This document shows positions 16,901 to 25,580 of a stretch of DNA of 64,000 bases, piece after piece. The position numbers and the translations under genes were made by a program. Every line of letters starts with the position of its first letter. Positions within the stretch are counted from its first letter, which is position 1. Below the pieces are notes generated by a model. That model made no database searches, was not told the DNA's origin, and saw only the letters and a list, made by a program, of their open reading frames with translations. The stretch comes from Raineya orbicola (GTDB taxonomy: Bacteria; Bacteroidota; Bacteroidia; Cytophagales; Thermonemataceae), in assembly GCF_002843425.1 (NCBI RefSeq), contig NZ_NKXO01000005.1, forward strand, positions 1-64,000, read 5' to 3'.

Positions 16901-17082
16901 TGTATAAAAGTATTTTATGATTTTAACTCAAAAGCAAAGTTTTTTGTTCAAATACAGCACTTTTAATGCCATTATTCTTTTAGTAGAGTAAAAATTTCAA
17001 AAAAATCCTTTCCAAATCCCCTAAAAATCTGAAAATAGTTTTAATTTGCGTGCCAAATGTTGGACTTAAAAAATAAACAAGT

Positions 17083-18525
17083 ATGCAAGAACTCACACCT
17101 ATTACGGTAGCTTACGGCGATGGCATCGGTCCTGAGATTATGGACGCCACTTTACGAATTATTATGGCGGCAGGAGCTAAAATAAAACCCGAAGTCATTG
17201 AAATTGGAGAAAAGGTATATTTACGTGGCAACCCAGCAGGTATTGATGATAGTGCTTGGGAATCACTCCGTAGAACAAAAGTTTTTTTGAAAGCTCCTAT
17301 TACTACCCCCCAAGGTGGCGGTTTCAAAAGTTTGAACGTTACTACTCGTAAAATGCTTGGTTTGTATGCCAATGTACGTCCTTGTGTTTCTTATGCTCCT
17401 TACGTAGATACCAAACACCCTGTAATGGACGTAGTTATCATTCGTGAAAATGAAGAAGACCTTTATGCAGGTATTGAGCATCAACAAACCCCCGAAGTAG
17501 TGCAGTGTATAAAAATTATTACTCGTCCGGGTACAGAAAAAATTATCCGTTATGCTTTTGAGTATGCTCGTCAGTATGGCAGAAAGAAAGTTACTTGCTT
17601 CACCAAAGACAACATTATGAAGCAAACTGATGGGCTTTTTCATAAAGTTTTTGATGAAATCGGTGCCGAATACCCTGAAATTGAAAAAGAACATTGGATT
17701 GTAGATATTGGTGCCGCCAAGCTCGCCGATACTCCCGAAGCCTTTGATGTAGTAGTGTTACCTAATTTGTATGGGGATATTCTTTCTGATGTTGCCGCTC
17801 AAATTGCAGGTTCGGTAGGATTGGCAGGTTCAGCAAATATTGGCGAAGAAGTCGCTATGTTTGAGGCTATTCACGGCTCAGCACCTCGCAGAGCAGGGCA
17901 AAATTTGGCTAACCCTTCGGGATTGCTCTTGGGAGCAGTGCAAATGCTTGTGCATATCGGACAAGGCGATATTGCCGAAAAAGTACATAACGCTTGGCTC
18001 AAAACTCTTGAAGACGGTATTCATACCTACGATATATTCAAAGAAGGCGTAAGCACCCAAAAAGTTGGTACGAAAGAATTTGCTGATGCTGTGATTGAAC
18101 GTTTGGGGCAAAAGCCTTCTAAACTCAAAGCCGTAGATTACTCTAATGCCAAAAAGACTATACAAGTAAAGTTGAAGCCTGCTCAACCTGTAAAAATGGA
18201 AACTATCGGCGTAGATTTATTTTTGCATTGCAACGACAGAAATGCAGAAAAATTAGGCAAAGCCATAGAGCAAATCAAACAAAACGAACTGCATCTCACT
18301 ATGATTACCAACAGAGGTGTAAAAGTATATCCTAATGGCTTGCCCGAAACTTTCTGTACCGACCACTGGCGTTGCCGCTTCAAAGGAAATGGTTCTCCTG
18401 TTTCTTATCAGGATATTATTGAGTTGCAACGCAAAGTAACCGAAGCAGGTTTTCAGATTATCAAAACTGAAAATCTCTGTACGATTGACGGCGTTGATGC
18501 CTTCTCCACGGGACAAGGTGCGTAA
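17083..18525 (+). CDS. icd: Isocitrate dehydrogenase, long Thermus-type
   Basis: The 480-residue protein has the decarboxylating dehydrogenase core (residues 1-335): AYGDGIGPEI at the N-terminus, the substrate segment NVTTRKMLGLYANVRP, IIRENEEDLYAG, and the metal-binding NLYGDILSDVAAQIAG with the conserved aspartates. The extra C-terminal domain (about 370-480) is found in the Thermus-like long IDH group. The enzyme converts isocitrate to 2-oxoglutarate in the citric acid cycle, usually with NADP in this group. It is a single gene with a strong terminator. 3-isopropylmalate dehydrogenase is a relative, but the C-terminal extension favours IDH. Confidence 0.9.
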   Translation: MQELTPITVAYGDGIGPEIMDATLRIIMAAGAKIKPEVIEIGEKVYLRGNPAGIDDSAWESLRRTKVFLKAPITTPQGGGFKSLNVTTRKMLGLYANVRPCVSYAPYVDTKHPVMDVVIIRENEEDLYAGIEHQQTPEVVQCIKIITRPGTEKIIRYAFEYARQYGRKKVTCFTKDNIMKQTDGLFHKVFDEIGAEYPEIEKEHWIVDIGAAKLADTPEAFDVVVLPNLYGDILSDVAAQIAGSVGLAGSANIGEEVAMFEAIHGSAPRRAGQNLANPSGLLLGAVQMLVHIGQGDIAEKVHNAWLKTLEDGIHTYDIFKEGVSTQKVGTKEFADAVIERLGQKPSKLKAVDYSNAKKTIQVKLKPAQPVKMETIGVDLFLHCNDRNAEKLGKAIEQIKQNELHLTMITNRGVKVYPNGLPETFCTDHWRCRFKGNGSPVSYQDIIELQRKVTEAGFQIIKTENLCTIDGVDAFSTGQGA

Positions 18526-18528
18526 CAA

Positions 18529-18562
18529 AAACTTCCCAAAAGCCCAAACTTTTGGGAAGTTT
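18529..18562 (+). terminator. icd terminator
   Basis: A perfect 14-bp stem (18529-18542 with 18549-18562, arm AAACTTCCCAAAAG), a 6-base loop and a following T-rich run lie just after the icd stop. Confidence 0.88.
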
Positions 18563-18595
18563 GTTTTTGTTATTTTACAAAAACAAGTTCTATCA

Positions 18596-19681
18596 ATGAA
18601 AAATGGCAAAGTGCATAAAAACGATAGGTCAATTTCTCAGCTAAATCTATTTGAGGATTTTAGTTCTAATACTCAAACTAACTCCTCTCAGTGGCTTATT
18701 GACGAAATTTTACAGGATTCTCATTACTCCCGCAAAACTTTACTTTTGAACAGCTTAAAAACTTCCAAAGGTTACAAAAGATATTTAGGCAGTCCTTTAA
18801 GATACGGCGGGGGAAAATCTTTGGCAGTGGGCAGTATATTAGAATATATCCCTGATAACGTAGAAAGAGTAGTAAGTCCTTTCATTGGTGGTGGAAGCGT
18901 TGAAATTGCTCTTGCAAAAGAATTAGAAATTGAAGTCGTTGCTTATGATATTTTTGAGCTGTTAGTAAACTATTGGCAAGTACAAATCAAATATCCCCAA
19001 GAATTGTATAAAAAGCTATCTCAAATCCCAAATACAAAAGAAGAATACGAACGTATTAAAAATTTGTTAAAAGAAATTTGGAATAAAAAAGACGGTTTAT
19101 TGCCAAACAATTACTCCGAATTGGAATTAGCCACTTTTTACTATTTCAACCATAATTTGAGCTATGGACCAGGATTTTTAGGCTGGATGTCCTCTATTTA
19201 CACAGATAAAAACAGATACGAAGCTATGCTTGAAAAAGTTAAGAATTTCAATGTTCCTAAGTTACAGGTGTATAGAGAAAGTTTTGAAACAAGTATTCCT
19301 AAACATAAAAAAGACTTTTTATATTTAGACCCTCCTTATTTTTTGGAAGGTGATAGCAAAATGTTTAGAGGAATATATCCTATGCGAAATTTTCCTGTAC
19401 ATCATAACGGATTTAAGCACGAATTATTAGCTGAACTGCTCAAAAAGCATCAAGGTGGCTTTGTTTTATCTTACAATGATTGTTCTTGGATTAGAGAAAC
19501 TTACAAAGATTTTGAAATTATTGAAATTGCTTGGCAATACACAATGGGACAAGGCGAAACCAGAATAGGTAAAAATAGAAAAACACGAAACTATGATAAT
19601 CGAAACATTAAAACTTCTCACGAAATATTGATAATCGGCAAAAGAATGTTTTCATCTAATACAAACATTTCTTACTATTGA
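18596..19681 (+). CDS. Orphan Dam-like (D12 class) N6-adenine DNA methyltransferase
   Basis: From ATG 18596 the protein has 361 residues with the alpha-class methylase order: PLRYGGGKS (67-75, motif X), PFIGGGSVEIAL (95-106, the FxGxG SAM-binding motif I) and DPPY (245-248, catalytic motif IV). It transfers methyl from SAM to adenine N6. An N-terminal extension of about 60 residues precedes the core. No endonuclease or specificity gene is adjacent, so it is an orphan or the remnant of a restriction-modification system. The coding sequence is visibly AT-richer than its neighbours (a 60-base block near 18961 is 30% GC), which suggests horizontal acquisition. The upstream in-frame start at 18485 overlaps icd and its terminator, and is rejected. 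Confidence 0.85.
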   Translation: MKNGKVHKNDRSISQLNLFEDFSSNTQTNSSQWLIDEILQDSHYSRKTLLLNSLKTSKGYKRYLGSPLRYGGGKSLAVGSILEYIPDNVERVVSPFIGGGSVEIALAKELEIEVVAYDIFELLVNYWQVQIKYPQELYKKLSQIPNTKEEYERIKNLLKEIWNKKDGLLPNNYSELELATFYYFNHNLSYGPGFLGWMSSIYTDKNRYEAMLEKVKNFNVPKLQVYRESFETSIPKHKKDFLYLDPPYFLEGDSKMFRGIYPMRNFPVHHNGFKHELLAELLKKHQGGFVLSYNDCSWIRETYKDFEIIEIAWQYTMGQGETRIGKNRKTRNYDNRNIKTSHEILIIGKRMFSSNTNISYY

Positions 19682-19702
19682 ATATTTCAATTTTTTTTTC
19701 TA

Positions 19703-22642
19703 CTACCTCCTCAAAGCCTGCCACATTACTTCTGCCAAGTGGTAGGCTTTTTTACCTGTACCATCTTTAATTTGATGACGGCAACTCGTACCACTTGCTA
19801 CAATAATAGTTTTTTCATCAGTTTTTCGGATTTCGGGAAAAAGCACCAACTCACCAATTTTCATTGAAACTTCATAATGTTCTTTTTCGTAACCAAAACT
19901 ACCCGCCATACCACAACAACCACTCTGAATAAGTTGCATCTGATAGTTTCGGGGTAAAGAGAGAACCTTTTTCGTATAAACCAAATTAGAAAGAGCTTTT
20001 TGGTGGCAATGTCCGTGCAGTTTTAAGATTTTAGGCTCATCGCTGAACTGCTCGGCTCGGATATTGCCTTTATCTATTTCAGTGGCTAAAAACTCATCAA
20101 GCAAAAAAGTATTTTGAGCAATTTTTTGAGCATCAGGCAGAAGGTCTTTATCTACCAAATCCAAATATTCATCACGGAACGTAAGAATTGCCGAAGGCTC
20201 TATTCCCACCAAAACCGTCTTTTCAGAAACCAAATCCTTGAAAATTTTTACATTTCTTTCTGCAATTTGCTTGGCTTTTCGCAAAAGCCCTTTGGAAAGA
20301 TAGGTTCTGCCACTTTCCTCGCACAAAGGCATCTTTACTTCATAACCCAAAGCCTCTAAAAGTTCTATCGTTTTAATGCCCACTTCTACATCATTGTAGT
20401 TTGTAAATTCATCACAAAATAAAATAACAGCCCCAATAGTCTTGTAGCCTGTGTCTTGCTTCTTGTGTCGGTGTTTAGCAAACCACTCTCGTAGGGTAAA
20501 TTTGTGCAAAGTAGGCAAAGAACGTTCAGGAGCAAAGCCTGCAATTTTTTTGAAAATTTTAGAGGTGAAAGAATTTGTTACCAAAAAATTGTAAAAATTT
20601 GGAAATTTAGAAGCGAAATGCGTGCTTTTGGTAAAATTAGCAATCAGTTTAGTACGAAAAGGCACGCCATTGGCATCGTAATAATGTTGCAGAAATTCAG
20701 CTTTCATTTTGCCTACATCTACATTAGAAGGACATTCCGCTTTGCAACCCTTACAACTCAAACATAAATCCATTACCTGCTTAATTTGCTCGCTATCAAA
20801 AGGGTTGCTTTTGGTAGAATGCGTCAGAATTTCACGCAAAATATTCGCTCGGGCTCGGGTGGTGTCTTTTTCGTTACGAGTTGCCATATAACTCGGACAC
20901 ATCGTACCGCCTGTAATTTCTGTTTTTCGGCAATCACCCGAGCCATTGCACTTTTCAGCCATTCGCAAGATACCTTGCTCTTTTTCAAAGTTGAAAATCG
21001 TAGGAATTTCGCGTGTTTTTTGCCCCGCCTCGTAACGTAAGTCCGTATCCATTGGCAAGGTATCTACAATTTTATTAGGATTGAGAATATTCTCGGGGTC
21101 AAAAATACGTTTTACTTGACGGAAAAGTTCGTAACACTCCTCCCCTACCATCATTTTAATAAACTCTCCTCGTACTCTGCCATCGCCGTGTTCGCCTGAA
21201 AGCGAACCTTTGTATTTTTTTACAAGTTCAGCAGTTTCTTGGGCAATAGCCCGAAAAATTTTTCTATCTTCCACATCTTTCAAATTCAGAATGGGTCGTA
21301 AGTGCAACTCACCCGTGCCTGCGTGTGCATAATGCACCGAATATTTACCATATTTTTTCAATATTTCGTTAAACTCTCTGATGTATTCGGGCAAATCCTG
21401 CACATCAACGGCAGTATCTTCTACAAAACAAACAGGTTTGGCATCGCCTGCAAGGTTGGAAAGAAGCCCCAATCCTGCATTACGCAAAGCCCAAACTTTG
21501 GCAATATCTTCCCCTTTTACCACAGGAAAATGATAGCCTAAATTTTCTCTTTGTAGATGAGCTATCATTGCCGAAATTTTACTTTGCAACTCGTTTTCAT
21601 CTTTGCCAAATAGTTCTACGGCAAGAATGGCTTGCGGGTCGCCTTGCACAAAAAAGCGGTTTTGTTGCTGTTGAATATTGGTTTTCGTACATTCTAAAAT
21701 GTAGTGGTCAATGAGTTCGGAAGCCGAAGGATTATACTGCACTGCTACAAGATTAGCCCGTAAAGCCTCATCAATGCTTTGCGTATGAATGCACACAAGA
21801 GCCTTATGCGTAGGGGGCAATTCTACCAAATTGAGCTTGATTTCTGTAATAATCATCAGCGTTCCTTCCGAACCGCAAATCAATTTAGCTATATTGAAAG
21901 GTTCTTTGCTTTGGGGGTCAAGAAGCGAAGAATTCAGCAAAATATCCAAAGCGTAACCTGTATTTCTGCGAGGAATAGAAGGTTTGGGAAAATTATCACG
22001 AATAATAACTTGATTTTTAGGTATTTGCAAAAGTTGAATAAGTTGTAAGACCTCACTTTCTATAACGCTCTCCTTTGAAAAGGGGACGTCTGAAAAGGCA
22101 TTGAAAGTAACTTCTTTGCCGCTAGCAAGTAAGCCCTTAACTTCTAAAACGTGTTCGCGAGTACTTCCATAAATAATGGAATTAGAACCACAGGAGTTAT
22201 TTCCTACCATTCCGCCAATCATAGCACGCGTTTGCGTGGCGGTTTCGGGGGCAAAAAATAAACCATAAGGCTTTAAGTAAGCATTCAAATCGTTGCGAAT
22301 AACGCCCGGCTCCACTCTGCACCATTTTTCCTGCTCATTGACTTCTAAAATTTTTGTAAAATATCGGCTCATATCCAACACTATGCCCGTTCCGACTACC
22401 TGCCCCGCCAATGAAGTGCCCGCTGTACGAGGAATAAGCGAAGTTTTATGCTTTCGGGCAAAGGCTAAAAGTTTTTTCAAATCTTCTGTATTCTTGGGAT
22501 AAGCAACTGCCAAAGGAATTTGACGATACACCGAGGCATCAGTAGCATAAAGCCTCCGCATTGTATCATCAAAGAAAAAATCTCCCGAAAGTTCGTTTTG
22601 AAGTTTTTGAAGCTCAATTTCAGGAATATTCAGGCGAAGCAT
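19703..22642 (-). CDS. FAD-linked oxidase fused to Fe-S / CCG domain protein (GlcD-GlpC type)
   Basis: The 979-residue protein combines three modules. Residues about 45-185 form a PCMH-type FAD domain with PRTAGTSLAGQVVG and GGMVGNNSCGSNSI. Residues about 280-530 are the FAD-oxidase C-terminal domain, including HYAHAGTGELHLRP and SGEHGDGRVRGEF. Residues about 570-650 carry a ferredoxin-like region with CNGSGDCRK...CP and CLSCKGCKAECP, and the C-terminal part carries CCG-type heterodisulfide motifs with GHCHQKAL and QSGCCGMAGSFGYE. Such fusions oxidise 2-hydroxyacids such as D-lactate or glycolate at the membrane and pass electrons to quinone; the substrate is not determinable. It lies downstream of degP on the same strand, separated by a terminator. 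Confidence 0.88.
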   Translation of the reverse strand: MLRLNIPEIELQKLQNELSGDFFFDDTMRRLYATDASVYRQIPLAVAYPKNTEDLKKLLAFARKHKTSLIPRTAGTSLAGQVVGTGIVLDMSRYFTKILEVNEQEKWCRVEPGVIRNDLNAYLKPYGLFFAPETATQTRAMIGGMVGNNSCGSNSIIYGSTREHVLEVKGLLASGKEVTFNAFSDVPFSKESVIESEVLQLIQLLQIPKNQVIIRDNFPKPSIPRRNTGYALDILLNSSLLDPQSKEPFNIAKLICGSEGTLMIITEIKLNLVELPPTHKALVCIHTQSIDEALRANLVAVQYNPSASELIDHYILECTKTNIQQQQNRFFVQGDPQAILAVELFGKDENELQSKISAMIAHLQRENLGYHFPVVKGEDIAKVWALRNAGLGLLSNLAGDAKPVCFVEDTAVDVQDLPEYIREFNEILKKYGKYSVHYAHAGTGELHLRPILNLKDVEDRKIFRAIAQETAELVKKYKGSLSGEHGDGRVRGEFIKMMVGEECYELFRQVKRIFDPENILNPNKIVDTLPMDTDLRYEAGQKTREIPTIFNFEKEQGILRMAEKCNGSGDCRKTEITGGTMCPSYMATRNEKDTTRARANILREILTHSTKSNPFDSEQIKQVMDLCLSCKGCKAECPSNVDVGKMKAEFLQHYYDANGVPFRTKLIANFTKSTHFASKFPNFYNFLVTNSFTSKIFKKIAGFAPERSLPTLHKFTLREWFAKHRHKKQDTGYKTIGAVILFCDEFTNYNDVEVGIKTIELLEALGYEVKMPLCEESGRTYLSKGLLRKAKQIAERNVKIFKDLVSEKTVLVGIEPSAILTFRDEYLDLVDKDLLPDAQKIAQNTFLLDEFLATEIDKGNIRAEQFSDEPKILKLHGHCHQKALSNLVYTKKVLSLPRNYQMQLIQSGCCGMAGSFGYEKEHYEVSMKIGELVLFPEIRKTDEKTIIVASGTSCRHQIKDGTGKKAYHLAEVMWQALRR

Positions 22643-22669
22643 AGCTTGGGGTTCAAAAAGTTCATAAAA

Positions 22670-22703
22670 AAACTTCCCGAAAGTTACGAATTTCGGGAAG
22701 TTT
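22670..22703 (-). terminator. htrA terminator
   Basis: A perfect 13-bp stem (22691-22703 with 22670-22682) and an 8-base loop lie after the end of the HtrA gene, followed on the minus strand by a T-run. The arm AAACTTCCCGAAA nearly equals that of the icd terminator. Confidence 0.88.
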
Positions 22704-22728
22704 AGCGAAAAATTTCAAAAGAGATTTT

Positions 22729-24204
22729 TTATAAGCCAAAAGCGTAAAAGAATGTGCCGTCAATATCTTCATAGATGCCTTCAAGCATTACGCCGCCTTC
22801 GGCTTTTTCAAGAGCTTTTTCAAGGTCTTTAAGTGTTTTCACAGGTTTTTTATCTACTTTGGTGATAATAAAACCTTCACGCATATTGGTATTTCGGCGA
22901 AGTTTGCCGTTGCCAAGTTCTGTTACTTTTATGCCTCCCTGTATTCCTAATTTTTTAGCAGTTTTTTCATCAATCGCTTCTAACTTCGCTCCTAAAAGAC
23001 TCTGTAAATCTTTGCTATCAGATTTGGCTACTTTTTCTGCTTTACCTTCTTGGTTACGAAGCACCACTTTGAACTCTCTTTCTTTACCTTCTCTATTCAC
23101 TTTTACTTTTACTTCATCACCGGGACGCTTTCTACCAATAATTTCTTGTACTTCGGAAACATTATTGGTTTTTTTACCATCAACTTCCAAAATTACATCA
23201 TTTTCTTTAATGCCTGCTTTTTCGGCAGCGGAGTTATCCATTACTTTGGCAACCAAAGCTCCATTAGTTACTGCTAAATCTTTTTCTTTGGCAATTTTAC
23301 CATCAACATTTTGCAACTGCACGCCCAAAAAGCCTCTTTGCACTACACCATACTGCAAAATATCTTCTACTACTTTGGCAACCAAATTAGAAGGCACTGC
23401 AAAACCATATCCCGAATAAGCACCTGTAGGGCTTGCAATGGCTGTATTGATACCAATCAAATCACCATTCAAATTTACCAAAGCACCTCCACTGTTACCT
23501 GGGTTAATAGCGGCATCAGTTTGGATAAATGCCTCAATGGCAAAATTTTCACGAACGATGTTAATATTGCGAGCTTTGGCACTCACAATACCTGCCGTAA
23601 CGGTAGAATTTAAATTGAAAGGATTTCCTACGGCAAGAACCCATTCGCCAACTTTCACATTATCAGAATTATAGAATTTTAAGTATGGTAAATTTTCAGC
23701 TTTAATTTTGATAACCGCAAGGTCGGTAGTGGGGTCTGTACCAACAACGGTTGCTTTGAAAGTTCTACCATCTGTCAAGCTCACTTCTACTTCATCAGCA
23801 TCTTTGATAACGTGATTATTCGTAACAATATGCCCTTTTTCATCAATAATCACCCCCGAGCCGGTACCTACGCGTGGCATAGGTTTGCGTTGAAAAGGTC
23901 TTTGGTTATCAAAAAAAGGGTCATTAAAGAAAAACTCAAACATCTCCATTTCGCGGTTGCTGGTGCTACTTACACTGGTAGATTTGATATGCACCACTGC
24001 ACCCGTTACTTTTTCAGCAGTAGCCGTAAAATCAATAGGGATAAGATTTCCTTCCGCATCTTTTGTATAAATAGCAGAACGAGCATAGTTACCATCTACG
24101 GTTTCAATTTTGGTAACTGCAGGTTTTTCAAAAACTTTTACAATTCCTGCTGAAACACCGCCGCCCAAAAGAGCCGCAAGCAACAATTTCTTAAAATCTT
24201 TCAT
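22729..24204 (-). CDS. degP: HtrA/DegP-type periplasmic serine protease
   Basis: From ATG 24204 the protein has 491 residues: an N-terminal membrane or signal segment (6-24), a trypsin-like domain with catalytic His131 (TNNHV), Asp161 (DLAVIK) and Ser238 (GNSGG), then two PDZ domains (about 285-375 and 400-490). It degrades or refolds damaged envelope proteins in the periplasm. A start at 24231 only adds residues ahead of the hydrophobic signal, so 24204 is chosen. The start is preceded by TGGCACTAATTTTGA on the minus strand, discussed separately. The second PDZ domain is degenerate, as in many Bacteroidota HtrAs. Confidence 0.93.
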   Translation of the reverse strand: MKDFKKLLLAALLGGGVSAGIVKVFEKPAVTKIETVDGNYARSAIYTKDAEGNLIPIDFTATAEKVTGAVVHIKSTSVSSTSNREMEMFEFFFNDPFFDNQRPFQRKPMPRVGTGSGVIIDEKGHIVTNNHVIKDADEVEVSLTDGRTFKATVVGTDPTTDLAVIKIKAENLPYLKFYNSDNVKVGEWVLAVGNPFNLNSTVTAGIVSAKARNINIVRENFAIEAFIQTDAAINPGNSGGALVNLNGDLIGINTAIASPTGAYSGYGFAVPSNLVAKVVEDILQYGVVQRGFLGVQLQNVDGKIAKEKDLAVTNGALVAKVMDNSAAEKAGIKENDVILEVDGKKTNNVSEVQEIIGRKRPGDEVKVKVNREGKEREFKVVLRNQEGKAEKVAKSDSKDLQSLLGAKLEAIDEKTAKKLGIQGGIKVTELGNGKLRRNTNMREGFIITKVDKKPVKTLKDLEKALEKAEGGVMLEGIYEDIDGTFFYAFGL

Positions 24205-24273
24205 AGCGATAATATTTTGGTTTTTACACAAAAACGCAGAAAAAAGGGTTTTATTGTTAGCAAAAAAGCCTTC

Positions 24274-24288
24274 TCAAAATTAGTGCCA
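24274..24288 (-). promoter_or_regulatory. Ambiguous promoter site upstream of degP
   Basis: The minus strand reads TGGCACTAATTTTGA. TAATTTTG fits the -7 box of the primary sigma factor, but no TTTG lies at the right distance. The same bases read TGGCACT-N4-TTGA, close to a sigma-54 -24/-12 site with the last C missing. The start point would be about 60-70 bases upstream of the ATG. Confidence 0.35.
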
Positions 24289-24354
24289 ATTTTGAAGGTA
24301 GATGTTAGATGATTAGAGTTTAGACGCTGAATATCAACAAAATTAGACTTTTTG

Positions 24355-25434
24355 TCAGTTTGCAAGTGGGTCAATTTGGAATTTCTCTGCCAAATTGTTC
24401 AAGTCAGCGACTACGCTTGGCATAAGTGGAATACCGCTTTGCAGTCTTTCTTTTTCAGTTTCTCTTTCAATATCGCCCGGAATAAGCACTTTTTTATCTT
24501 TCACGGCTTTGGCGTTACGAAAAGCCCTTATCCAATTATCCATATGGCTTAAAAATTCCTCTTTGGGGCGGAAAGCGTCTATGCGAATAGCCCCCAAGAA
24601 ATGCCCTATACCCTTTCCCACAGGATTTGTAGGCAAGGATAAATAACTGACAAAAGGCGGCACCCAAGAAGCATAATTTGCCCCTGAAAAAACCCCTGAA
24701 AAAATATCTACCAAAGCTCCCAAGCAATAACCCTTATGACTTCCGTGTTCATAATCGCTACCCAATGGCAGTAATGCTCCTCCTTTCTTGCGTGCTTGTG
24801 TATCGGTGGTGATATTGCCTTCGGCATCTTGTAACCAACCCCAAGGGGCATTTTCGCCTTTACGTTCTAAAATTTCAAGTTTTCCATTGGCGGCGGTGGT
24901 GGTGGCAAAGTCTGCTACGAAAGGCGGTTCGGTTTGGGCAGGAATAGCTACCGCTATGGGATTAGTGCCTAAAAGTCTATCTACGGAAAAAGTAGGTGCT
25001 ACCAAAGGACTGGCATTGGTAAGAGCAATGCCTATCATATTTTTCTGCAAAGCCAGCATTGCGTGATAGCCTGCAATACCAAAATGATTGGAATTTTGCA
25101 CTGCAACCCAACCTGTTCCATAGGTTTCTGCTTTTTGCATCGCTATTTCCATAGCTTTTTGAGCAACCACTAAGCCCACACCGCTATCGCCATCAAGGGT
25201 GGCAGTAGTAGGTGTTTCATAAATAATTTTCATTTGCGGTTGCGGGTTCAATCTTTTAGCTTCCCATAGTCTTACATAGCCCGAAAGACGAGCTATGCCG
25301 TGAGAATCTATTCCTCGCAAGTCGGCTTTGAGCAAGGCTTCGGTAGCTAATAGAGCCTCTTTTTCCGAAAATCCTATTTTTATGAAAACCGCTTGGATAA
25401 AATTAAATAAAATTTCATATGAGAAAATATGCAT
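24355..25434 (-). CDS. Ldh2-type malate/L-lactate dehydrogenase family oxidoreductase
   Basis: From ATG 25434 the protein has 359 residues, the normal length of the LDH2/malate-ureidoglycolate dehydrogenase family, which is unrelated to classical Rossmann dehydrogenases. Diagnostic parts include LRGIDSHGIARLSGYV with the catalytic His, NSNHFGIAGYHAMLA, LLGTNPIAVAIP and GSHKGYCLGALVDIFSGVFSG. The family reduces 2-oxoacids with NAD(P)H; the actual substrate is not clear. An upstream ATG at 25488 would add a poorly conserved extension and is not preferred. The gene is divergent from the heptose kinase gene and has no clear partner. Confidence 0.85.
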   Translation of the reverse strand: MHIFSYEILFNFIQAVFIKIGFSEKEALLATEALLKADLRGIDSHGIARLSGYVRLWEAKRLNPQPQMKIIYETPTTATLDGDSGVGLVVAQKAMEIAMQKAETYGTGWVAVQNSNHFGIAGYHAMLALQKNMIGIALTNASPLVAPTFSVDRLLGTNPIAVAIPAQTEPPFVADFATTTAANGKLEILERKGENAPWGWLQDAEGNITTDTQARKKGGALLPLGSDYEHGSHKGYCLGALVDIFSGVFSGANYASWVPPFVSYLSLPTNPVGKGIGHFLGAIRIDAFRPKEEFLSHMDNWIRAFRNAKAVKDKKVLIPGDIERETEKERLQSGIPLMPSVVADLNNLAEKFQIDPLAN

Positions 25435-25525
25435 AAAATTACATCTTTTTTCAAGCAAATTACTGCACAAAAATCCTAATTTTTGCAATTTTCGTATGAA
25501 AATTTAAGAAATTTTGAAATAGCGA

Positions 25526-25556
25526 TTTGTTTTCGCTAACAATTCATCTAATTTTG
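25526..25556 (+). promoter_or_regulatory. Promoter of the heptose kinase gene
   Basis: TTTG at 25526-25529, a 19-base spacer and TAATTTTG at 25549-25556 match the Bacteroidota consensus exactly. The predicted start is some 18 bases before the ATG, giving a very short leader. Confidence 0.75.
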
Positions 25557-25580
25557 GGCAAATTTTAATAATATACCCTA

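Noticed and set aside
17046-17060. Minus-strand TGGCACG upstream of the FadL-like gene as a sigma-54 promoter
   Set aside because: The -12 part reads TTAA; the required G 12 bases after the first G of GG is missing, so it is not a credible sigma-54 site.
18596-19681. Prophage or complete restriction-modification system around the Dam-like methylase
   Set aside because: Neighbours are icd and a metabolic oxidase, with no phage, integrase or endonuclease genes; only an orphan methylase is supported.
22775-23419. 214-codon plus-strand frame opposite degP
   Set aside because: Its composition (Ser/Thr/Leu-rich) is that expected from the reverse complement of a Lys/Glu/Val-rich gene; HtrA motifs are unambiguous on the other strand.
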